A stretch of 7,513 bases of DNA from Rickettsiaceae bacterium 4572_127 (lineage in GTDB: Bacteria > Pseudomonadota > Alphaproteobacteria > Rs-D84 > NBLK01), in assembly GCA_002084505.1 (NCBI GenBank), contig NBLK01000038.1, positions 1-7,513 on the forward strand, in the 5' to 3' direction. Shown here piece by piece: positions 1 through 5,589 of the stretch. The translations under genes and the position numbers were made by a program. The notes under the pieces are model-generated. The model saw only the letters and a program-made list of their open reading frames with translations, did no database searches and was not told the DNA's origin. Every line of letters starts with the position of its first letter. Position 1 is the stretch's first letter.

Positions 1-52
1 GCATAAATAACTGACCTTTTTCAAAACTTTTTTCACATTTTTTTAATTTTTT

Positions 53-142
53 TTATGCTTTTTTAAGTTCTAAATGTGTCGCATTTAATGTGTAAATGGG
101 GGATGCTTTGTTTAAGTCTGTGATATAGTCATTGAGATTCAT
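53..142 (-). CDS. Short leftward reading frame, 29 residues, possibly the 5' end of a broken gene
   Basis: The frame starts at ATG (140-142) with a strong Shine-Dalgarno AGGAAGG at 152-158, nine bases upstream, and a promoter behind it. It encodes MNLNDYITDLNKASPIYTLN and nine more residues, ending in HLELKKA before TAA at 53-55. Beyond that stop the same frame stays open to the window edge and reads KKLKKCEKSFEKGQLFM, which continues the Lys-rich helical style. I therefore suspect a longer gene interrupted by one nonsense codon in an A-rich tract, or a true micro-protein. I do not recognise the family. The good start signals are the main support; the product is unknown. Confidence 0.4.
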   Translation of the reverse strand: MNLNDYITDLNKASPIYTLNATHLELKKA

Positions 143-174
143 CGCTTCTTGCCTTCCTAATATGTGATAGATTT

Positions 175-202
175 AGTATAATGAAGGATTTAGGATAATC
201 AA
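175..202 (-). promoter_or_regulatory. Predicted sigma70-type promoter for the 53-142 reading frame
   Basis: Read on the minus strand, a -35 box TTGATT (197-202) and a -10 box TATACT (175-180) are separated by 16 bp. They lie just upstream of the AGGAAGG ribosome binding site at 152-158. This is a motif match only, in AT-rich DNA where such matches are common, but its position relative to a good ribosome binding site supports it. Confidence 0.4.
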
Positions 203-482
203 GAAAATTACATAAAAAACAAATAGAAACACATAAAGGAAATGTTTATAAAAGAACATTGCTTCGTCCAAACTAAAATAACATCTTGTGTTGGGCGAGA
301 GACTTACAAAGAGCAGTAAAAACAATATCTTGGAATCCGTCCATTTTTTCTAAAATATAAAAAATAAGACAATCTAAAATCACACTTTGGATTATCATAG
401 ACTTGTCTCAATCCCAATATAGATAAGGTACAAAAGTTATGACGGGTTTTGATTTACTTGTTTATATAAGCATATATTGTGT
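203..482. other. Gene-poor stretch
   Basis: No convincing gene is seen. A 25-codon plus-strand frame beginning at ATG 242 has its GGA directly against the start codon. An offset 25-codon open stretch ending ISWNPSIFSKI lies at about 281-360. Together they could be coding debris, but neither has a usable start. The stretch also holds the imperfect hairpin at 367-408 and an 11-bp TAAAATAACAT (274-284) shared with the minus strand of the palindromic repeat near 7259-7269. Confidence 0.4.
367..408. repeat. Imperfect inverted repeat (hairpin)
   Basis: AGACAA (367-372) pairs with TTGTCT (403-408), the adjoining TCTA pairs with TAGA, and an inner AATC pairs with GATT around an eight-base loop. The arms are interrupted by a one-base bulge and a short asymmetric bulge. 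No run of T follows on either strand, so a classical terminator is unlikely. The role is unknown. Confidence 0.35.
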
Positions 483-806
483 TTAATCCGAAGATACAGA
501 AGATAAATATCTCTCGTTTTTGTCAGATAAATAACAATCTATTTTCCAGATATTACGAATCAAACTATCCATTTCCGAGTCATTAAAACTACCTGATTCA
601 AGTTTTTCTTTTACTTTCATAAATCTTTTTTTCAGTTCCTTTGGAAACTCACCTATGTTTATTTGATGAAAATATCCTTTAACACCTAAAAGTCGTTCTC
701 TTGTCGTTTTTGGTGTTTTGCTATATTTCCCTTCTGCTGAAACAGTGTCTTCTAACACTTCTGTTATTTTTAGAAAAGTTTTTAATGGATCTACATACAT
801 TGGCAT
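483..806 (-). CDS. Hypothetical protein, 107 residues, probably cytoplasmic and helical
   Basis: The start at 804-806 is chosen because AAAGGA (813-818) lies six bases upstream; a second Met at codon 3 is less well spaced. The protein is Lys/Glu-rich, has no signal peptide or membrane segment, and looks mostly helical, with a basic stretch around residues 26-40 (KYSKTPKTTRERLL) and an amphipathic Lys/Glu region around residues 55-73. I recognise no domain. The gene is transcribed alone, divergently from the serine recombinase gene, and its promoter overlaps a perfect 18-bp palindrome, which points to tight repression. Such small, strictly controlled genes next to recombinases are common in mobile DNA, but no function can be assigned. 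Confidence 0.65.
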   Translation of the reverse strand: MPMYVDPLKTFLKITEVLEDTVSAEGKYSKTPKTTRERLLGVKGYFHQINIGEFPKELKKRFMKVKEKLESGSFNDSEMDSLIRNIWKIDCYLSDKNERYLSSVSSD

Positions 807-832
807 AAAATATCCTTTTTAATTGAATGCCC

Positions 833-862
833 TATATATAGGATATTTTTTCTTGATTTCAA
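833..862 (-). promoter_or_regulatory. Predicted promoter of the 107-residue protein gene
   Basis: On the minus strand TTGAAA (857-862) serves as -35, and the TATATATA tract (833-840) provides a -10 at 16 to 18 bp spacing. The tract sits inside a 12-bp perfect palindrome CCTATATATAGG (831-842). The start codon is about 27 bp downstream. Confidence 0.5.
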
Positions 863-866
863 GAAA
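849..866. promoter_or_regulatory. Perfect 18-bp palindrome overlapping the -35 box, likely operator
   Basis: TTTCTTGATTTCAAGAAA has two 8-bp arms around a TT centre and covers the -35 element of the leftward promoter. A dimeric repressor bound here would block RNA polymerase. No repressor gene can be tied to it; the 107-residue protein itself or a regulator outside the window are possibilities. Confidence 0.5.
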
Positions 867-953
867 GGTCATAAAAAAACAAGTTATAGTAAATCTTCAA
901 AATCGTATCAAATAATCACCCATCAAAAATTATTCAAAAAAGTCAGTTTGTAC

Positions 954-982
954 TTGGCACCGATTCCGGTTCCTGTCATACT
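954..982 (+). promoter_or_regulatory. Predicted promoter of the serine recombinase gene with a GC-rich dyad in the spacer
   Basis: TTGGCA (954-959) matches five of six -35 consensus bases and CATACT (977-982) four of six -10 bases, with ideal 17-bp spacing. The dyad GGCACCG-ATTC-CGGTTCC (956-973) has 7-bp arms with one mismatch. It overlaps the -35 and fills most of the spacer, so a protein bound there would control transcription. The GC-rich patch stands out from the AT-rich surroundings. It could be an operator or a recombinase binding site. Confidence 0.5.
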
Positions 983-1022
983 AATAAAACATTAGATTAA
1001 ATGATACACTTATGGAGGTTTT

Positions 1023-1523
1023 ATGAAAGTAGCAATTTATTGTAGAGTGAGTAAAGCAGATGGCAGTCAATCAGTAGATAGGCAGGTTGATGACTTACGA
1101 AAATTAGCGAATGAAAAAGGTTGGGTTGTTATTGAAGAAGTCGTGGAGCATATCTCTGGAACAAGAACAAGAAGGTCAGGAACAACAAAACTTATCAATT
1201 TAGCAAAATCAAATCAAATCCAAAAAGTCCTTACCCACGAGATTAGTCGCTTGGGTCGTAATATCGCCGATATCTTTAACACGGTTGAAGAACTTACAAA
1301 TGCGAAAGTGTCCGTCTATGATCTGCGACAAAATCAAGAAACATTGGACGAGTATTTTAACAAGACAGTTTATGATTCTTTGATATTACCTGTTCTCGCT
1401 GGACTCAATGAGGAATGGATTAGACAGCATCGTTATAGAATCAAATCAGGATTAGCACGAGCAATGGCAAATGGAAAAAAACTTGGTCGCCCAAAATCGT
1501 ATAATCAATTCCAATTATCTTGA
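1023..1523 (+). CDS. Serine recombinase (resolvase/invertase family), catalytic part, truncated
   Basis: The N-terminal resolvase domain is clear. The nucleophile is Ser10 in the YCRVS motif with Arg8, the recognition segment SVDRQVDDL follows at 17-25, and the conserved SRLGRN motif (75-80) supplies Arg76 and Arg79. The long E-helix with NEEWIRQHRYRIKSGLARA leads to the usual KLGRPK hinge near residue 157. The family normally continues with a C-terminal helix-turn-helix of about 40-45 residues; here the frame reads SYNQFQLS and stops. The missing domain is encoded in the same frame at 1695-1829, beyond a 204-bp inserted element. The start is fixed by GGAGG (1014-1018) four bases before ATG. 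As it stands the product (166 residues) should keep the catalytic fold but lack specific DNA binding. The true length of the ancestral gene is 1023-1829. Confidence 0.9.
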   Translation: MKVAIYCRVSKADGSQSVDRQVDDLRKLANEKGWVVIEEVVEHISGTRTRRSGTTKLINLAKSNQIQKVLTHEISRLGRNIADIFNTVEELTNAKVSVYDLRQNQETLDEYFNKTVYDSLILPVLAGLNEEWIRQHRYRIKSGLARAMANGKKLGRPKSYNQFQLS

Positions 1524-1703
1524 TTTATTAATCTTTCTTTTTTCGCTCAATTTTATTTTATTTTTTAATTCGCTTTTTAATTTTTTTATGTAATTTTTCA
1601 CAATTTGAATCCTGATTTGTATTACAAAACAAAATTAAAATCATTAAAAATTTCTATAAAAATTCTTAAAAATCAAATCACAACCTAATTGGAAATGATT
1701 ATA
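1500..1703. mobile_element. Small non-coding insertion element (MITE-like), copy 1, inside the recombinase gene
   Basis: The element is bounded by TATAATCAATTCCAATTA (1500-1517) and its near-perfect inverted partner at 1686-1703 (17 of 18 pair). It is 204 bp, extremely AT-rich and has no coding frame. Its right half (1572-1690) aligns without gaps to 5457-5575 at 98 of 119 positions, including a 19-bp identical block (1654-1672) and a small hairpin TTTGTATTACAAA (1616-1628). The short direct repeat AAAATC occurs just outside both ends (1493-1498 and 1704-1709) and may be a target duplication, with one extra G on the left. It contributes the early stop of the recombinase. The mobilising enzyme is not in the window. 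Confidence 0.7.
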
Positions 1704-1829
1704 AAAATCAAAAAACAAGATGCTATTATTGAACTATTCAAACAAGGATTGTCTTATCGTAAAATATCAAAAGAACTGGGAATAGCAATCGCTACAATCC
1801 TGAAAGTAAAAAAATTAGGGCTTGTTTGA
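1695..1829 (+). pseudogene. Detached C-terminal helix-turn-helix of the serine recombinase
   Basis: The 44-codon frame reads KKQDAIIELFKQGLSYRKIS then KELGIAIATILKVKK, the typical resolvase helix-turn-helix that follows a GRP hinge. It is in the same codon phase as the catalytic part (1023-1523), so joining GRPKS at 1499 to ATC AAA AAA CAA at 1707 gives an ordinary hinge length. A start ATG exists at 1695-1697, inside the element's right inverted repeat, with GGA only two bases ahead, so independent translation is doubtful. It ends TGA followed at once by TAA (1827-1832), right against the palindromic repeat at 1829-1858. Confidence 0.8.
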
Positions 1830-1864
1830 TAACATGTGCACGACGACACACAAGTTATTTTATT
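1829..1864 (+). repeat. Imperfect palindrome followed by GTTATTTTATT, left copy
   Basis: ATAACATGTG (1829-1838) pairs with CACAAGTTAT (1849-1858) with one A·A mismatch around a ten-base loop, followed by a T-rich tail. The sequence aligns with 7238-7271 at roughly 24 of 34 positions, sharing TGCACG near the loop and GTTATTTTATT at the end. It abuts the end of the recombinase gene and lies about 25 bp past the TetR pseudogene, so it could act as a weak terminator for rightward transcription or be a recombination or insertion boundary. Confidence 0.5.
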
Positions 1865-1886
1865 CTCTCAATTTATATATCTGTTT

Positions 1887-2267
1887 TTATTTGAGAAATT
1901 TTAACTTTTTATATTTAAATAGAATTATTTCAACAAAATTATAAATTTCTTCTTTTTTAGACATTTGCACTAAGTTTTGATATTTTTTTAAACTATTTTT
2001 CATAATCTTCAAATTTTCAAACAAAGCTGAGAAAAAGATATTTTGAAAAATTAAACAAGTGTGTAAGCAACATTCTAAAAGAATTTAATGAATTTGTATT
2101 ATTTTGTAAAAACTTTTTATAAATTTCAAAAGTAAAATCAGCAACAGAAAGGCTATGTTCACATTCGCTTTTGAAGCAATTTCACGGATAGATGTTCCGT
2201 TAAATCCCTTTTGAGAAAAAAGTTTTGATGCTATTTCTAAAATTATTTCTGATGTTTTTCTTGCCAT
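1887..2267 (-). pseudogene. Broken TetR/AcrR-family transcriptional regulator
   Basis: The first 38 residues are a classic TetR N-terminus: ILEIASKLFSQKGFNGTSIR followed by EIASKANVNIA. The expected ISYHF-x-x-K-x-x-L end of the helix-turn-helix is missing. After Ala at about 2151 the frame turns into Leu/Ile/Phe-rich sequence and stops at TAA 2085-2087. Plausible ligand-domain remnants persist: SVADFTFEIYKKFLQNNTNS in another frame (2151-2017), then ALFENLKIMKNSLKKYQNLV back in the first frame down to TAA 1887-1889. This implies a deletion plus at least one frameshift. An intact member is about 190-210 residues. The start overlaps the pump gene by 25 bp and has a strong AGGGGG (2275-2280) seven bases upstream. 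Its likely former role was repressor of this operon. Confidence 0.8.
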
Positions 2268-5200
2268 AACTTTACCCCCTCGATTAATTTTTTTGATTTA
2301 TTTTTCGTCCATTTTTCAAAATCTTCTAGCAATGCATAGCCACATGGAATCCAAATCAAAGTTAAAATAGTTCCAAATAAAAGTCCCCAAACAATTGCTA
2401 ATGTGAGAGGAGAAATCATCGCATCATACCCGCCAATTCCGTAAGCTGTTGGAATTAACCCAGCAATAGTCGTGAAGGCGGTGATTATGACTGAGCGAAG
2501 TCGTAAACTAGAAGCAAACGGCAACAACTTTTTCTTTTTTACTTTTCCTTCTTTTTCCAAGTCTAAAATCGTGCTAGTTAAAACAATTGCCGAATTTATT
2601 ATAATTCCCGAAAGCCCAACAATTCCGATCATCGCCATAAAAGAAAGTGGCTTTCCATGAATAAAAAGCCCTATTGAAATACCTACTAATCCCAGCGGAA
2701 TCGTTGTTAAAATTAAAATTGGTCGCAAATAACTGTTAAATAAAAATACCAACAAAGCGAAAATCGCAATCAGTGAAATCTTAAAAGCCGAGCCTAAGCT
2801 CTCCATCGATTCGTTAGAACTTTCCGCGGCTCCCATAAAATTTATTGAGACATCTGGATAGTCATTTTGATATTCCTCAAATAGTTTCTGCACTATTTTA
2901 TTTGCTTGATTTGAAGTCATATTTTCATCATCTACTTGCCCAACTAATGTTTTTGTTCTCTTGTAATCATATCGTTTTATATACGGAGTAGCTGTTGTTT
3001 CTCTAAATTCTGCAACATTTTTTAGCGGAATAAGATACCCCATTTTATTTAAAATTTTCACATTTTTCAGGTTTTCAATTGATTGACGAGAGGCACTTTC
3101 AAACCGCACAAGTAAATCAATTTTTTCATTTTTAAGAGTAATATCAGAAACAACAGTCCCAGCAATAGCCGTTCTTACCGCTCCACTCACTTGATTTACA
3201 GTTAATCCAAAACGATCTACTTTTTCATAATCCAAAGAAATAAAAATCTCATCTTCTGAAAAAACATCATCAACTTTTAGGTCTGAAACCCCTCGTTCTT
3301 TTGCTAATTTATTTTTTATTTTAGCAATAATTTGATTTAATTGAGTCATACTATCTGAGCGAAATTTTACCTCAATAGGATTTCCAACAGGTGGTCCATT
3401 TGCTTGTGCTTCAAATGTAACCTCTTCAATTCCGTTTATTTTTATTGAATTAAGAGTTTTCAAAATTTCTAAGTGAGATAAATTATTTCGTGCAATTTTA
3501 TCAACATAGATATATAAAGAACCGCAATTTGCTCCTTCACGATACCTAGAATTTCCTGCATCATCGTCTGTTTTTCCGATTTTAGCGACAACATGCTCAA
3601 CTCTATTTCCTAGTAATTTTTTTATTTCTTTTGAAATTTGTTGTCCAAGATTATGTGTTTTTTCTAAGCGAGTTCCTGTTTCAGCTATATATCTTCCTAC
3701 ATAAATTTCCGTTTGATCTGGTGGAAAAAGAATAAATTTATTTGCTCCAAATAAAAGAAATAACGAAACGAAAATTAGTCCAAAAAAACCTGCTAAAACT
3801 TTTTTTCTTTTTTGAATTAGCCATAAAACTAACCGCTCAAATTTCTTTTCATATTTAACAAACCAGTCTGCTTCTTCGCCTCTTTTTAGCTTAGCATTTT
3901 TATTAGCAAAGTATTTCAATCGCATTGGTAGGAAGAAAAAACATTCAAACAAACTTAGCACCAAAGCTATTGAAACCGTGATTGGAATCCACTGAATAAA
4001 TCTCCCCATAATGCCTTTTGTTACTAACATTGGTAGAAAAGAAGCAATGGTTGTGAGGGCAGTTGCAGTGATTGGAAGCCATAGTTTCTTTACAGAAATC
4101 AAAGCAGAATCAAAGCGAGAATTTCCTTCTTCTCGGAGCCTAACAAAATTTTCAGCAACTACGACATTGTCATCAAGTAGCATTCCTAAGGCAATTACCA
4201 AAGCAAGAATCGTAATGCTATTCAAGTTTATTCCCATAAAAGCCATCACTCCAAGTGTCGCCATCAAGGCCAGTGGTAGCGAAATAGAAGTTGAAATTGC
4301 AGTTCTCCAAGGAAGAAAAAGAAACAGCGTAAGAATAATTATTATAAGTCCAAACAATGCATTGCTTGTTAAAATACTTAGCCGTGAATCTATTTTTGTA
4401 GCCTCATTATAAAAGATATTAAAATCAACAGAAGGATATTTGTTATTAAACTTTTGAAGTTTTTCTTTCAGGTCATTAACAAGTTTACTTGTATCTACTC
4501 CCGCCTTTTTAGTGATAGAAAGAATTGTCGCTTTTTTTCCATTATAATTAATCAAGATTTCTTTTTCTTTTCTAGAATCTTCAACCGACGCAATGTCTTT
4601 TATTTTTAGAATTCCACCAGAAAAAGTTGATCGCACAATAACATTTTCAAGATCTTCAATCGACTCAACTGTTGCCTCAATTCTAGTTAATTTTTGAATT
4701 ACTTCACCCTTCAAAATTCCAGTAGGAATGTTTAAGTTCCGAGTGGAAATTTTCTGAATAATTTCGTCTATTCCAACATAGTTTTGTTTTAGTTTTTCTG
4801 AGTTTAATATAACCTGAAATTCCCGTTCGCTAAACCCTTCTAGACTAACTCCTTTTACATTTTTATTTTCTTCAAATAAGTCACTTAAATCATCAGCTAT
4901 TTTTTCTATCTCAGAAGATGTTTTTTTCCCTGAAATAGAAAGCATTAAAATTGGCATTTCCTCAGATTTAATCTCTAAGAAAAATGGTTTATTTTCTAAA
5001 TCTTTTGGAAGATCCGCAACACGATCGACGGCTCTTTGCAAGTCTCCCATAGTCTCTGAAATATCAATTCCAGAAGCATCCATATCTAGTCGCACAATAA
5101 TCCGACTTTGCCCCGGTTGGCTAACAGATTTTACGTCTTTTATAAATCTCACAGTACGAATTTCATCTTCAATTGGTTTTGTTATTTTCGCCTCAATTGT

Positions 5201-5374
5201 AGAAGCAGAAGCTCCACGATAAACTGTTGAAATTATTGCAGTAGCAAAATCCACAGAAGGAAAAGTCTCAGATTTCATTTTTTGCAATCCCAACACACCA
5301 ACTAAAAACATGAAGAACGACAGCACAATTGTTAGCTTTGCATTTTTTACAAAAAACTCTGTTAATTTAATCAT
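2243..5374 (-). CDS. RND efflux transporter permease, AcrB/HAE1-like
   Basis: This 1043-residue protein is full length for the family. It is a proton-driven inner-membrane pump that takes substrates from the periplasm or membrane to an outer-membrane channel. TM1 is at about 12-30, the first periplasmic loop about 31-335, TM2-6 about 336-485, TM7 about 525-546, the second loop about 547-862, and TM8-12 about 863-1015. The proton-relay Asp pair of TM4 is present (Asp401-Asp402 in LLDDNVVVAEN). In TM10 the position of the AcrB lysine is Asn (GIIINSAIVL, Asn927), as in many NN-type HAE1 pumps. The signature RLRSVIITAFTTIAGLIPTA (958-977) is clear. The ribosome binding site AGAAAAGG (5382-5389) lies within the inverted repeat of the upstream element. 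It follows the channel gene in the operon and overlaps the TetR pseudogene start. No adaptor gene is next to it. The substrate cannot be inferred; drugs, detergents or lipids are all possible. Confidence 0.95.
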   Translation of the reverse strand: MIKLTEFFVKNAKLTIVLSFFMFLVGVLGLQKMKSETFPSVDFATAIISTVYRGASASTIEAKITKPIEDEIRTVRFIKDVKSVSQPGQSRIIVRLDMDASGIDISETMGDLQRAVDRVADLPKDLENKPFFLEIKSEEMPILMLSISGKKTSSEIEKIADDLSDLFEENKNVKGVSLEGFSEREFQVILNSEKLKQNYVGIDEIIQKISTRNLNIPTGILKGEVIQKLTRIEATVESIEDLENVIVRSTFSGGILKIKDIASVEDSRKEKEILINYNGKKATILSITKKAGVDTSKLVNDLKEKLQKFNNKYPSVDFNIFYNEATKIDSRLSILTSNALFGLIIIILTLFLFLPWRTAISTSISLPLALMATLGVMAFMGINLNSITILALVIALGMLLDDNVVVAENFVRLREEGNSRFDSALISVKKLWLPITATALTTIASFLPMLVTKGIMGRFIQWIPITVSIALVLSLFECFFFLPMRLKYFANKNAKLKRGEEADWFVKYEKKFERLVLWLIQKRKKVLAGFFGLIFVSLFLLFGANKFILFPPDQTEIYVGRYIAETGTRLEKTHNLGQQISKEIKKLLGNRVEHVVAKIGKTDDDAGNSRYREGANCGSLYIYVDKIARNNLSHLEILKTLNSIKINGIEEVTFEAQANGPPVGNPIEVKFRSDSMTQLNQIIAKIKNKLAKERGVSDLKVDDVFSEDEIFISLDYEKVDRFGLTVNQVSGAVRTAIAGTVVSDITLKNEKIDLLVRFESASRQSIENLKNVKILNKMGYLIPLKNVAEFRETTATPYIKRYDYKRTKTLVGQVDDENMTSNQANKIVQKLFEEYQNDYPDVSINFMGAAESSNESMESLGSAFKISLIAIFALLVFLFNSYLRPILILTTIPLGLVGISIGLFIHGKPLSFMAMIGIVGLSGIIINSAIVLTSTILDLEKEGKVKKKKLLPFASSLRLRSVIITAFTTIAGLIPTAYGIGGYDAMISPLTLAIVWGLLFGTILTLIWIPCGYALLEDFEKWTKNKSKKLIEGVKLWQEKHQK

Positions 5375-5375
5375 T

Positions 5376-5589
5376 GGATAACCTTTTCTAATTACCTTGT
5401 TATATTTTTTATTTTTTTATGTTCTTATAATCATTTCTTTTATATTACATTGATATGCTTTTTAATTTTTTTATGTTCTTTTTCGTAATTTTAATTTCAC
5501 TTTGTATTACAAACTAAAATTAAAGCTACAAAAAATTCCTATAAAAATTCTTAAAAACCACATCACAACTTAATTAAAAAAGGTTATCC
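5376..5589. mobile_element. Small non-coding insertion element (MITE-like), copy 2, between channel and pump genes
   Basis: It is bounded by GGATAACCTTTTCTAATTA (5376-5394) and its inverted partner at 5571-5589 (18 of 19 pair). It is 214 bp, AT-rich and has no coding capacity. The right half (5457-5575) is 82% identical to 1572-1690 of copy 1, with the same TTTGTATTACAAA hairpin (5501-5513) and identical CTATAAAAATTCTTAAAAA (5539-5557). A TTTTTTATG-rich segment is repeated within it (about 5405-5425 and 5459-5478). On the coding strand the first inverted repeat contains the stop codon of the channel gene (5584-5586), and the second contains the ribosome binding site of the pump gene, whose ATG begins one base outside. 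No clear target duplication is visible. Confidence 0.65.

Noticed and set aside
1..80. Third copy of the AT-rich element suggested by TTTTTTAATTTTTTTTATGC
   Set aside because: The likeness is limited to low-complexity T-runs; the diagnostic TTTGTATTACAAA hairpin and the 19-bp conserved block are absent.
188..199. ATTTAGGATAAT shared exactly with 7207-7218
   Set aside because: Twelve bases in AT-rich DNA can recur by chance, and the two sit at different places relative to their promoters.
1500..1703. Group I or group II self-splicing intron in the recombinase gene
   Set aside because: The segment is about 200 bp, very AT-rich, and I see neither a group II domain V hairpin nor a group I core. 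A related copy also lies between genes, which fits a MITE-like element better.
2085..2267. Intact 60-residue TetR-like protein
   Set aside because: The frame leaves the TetR pattern mid helix-turn-helix and further family-like sequence continues in other frames downstream, so it is better described as part of a pseudogene.
2472..2660. Plus-strand open frame of 62 codons
   Set aside because: It lies wholly antisense within the RND pump gene, has no ribosome binding site and its composition mirrors the pump codons.
4011..4412. Plus-strand open frame of 133 codons
   Set aside because: It is antisense to the conserved TM3-TM6 region of the pump, whose motifs are unmistakable, so it is a shadow frame.
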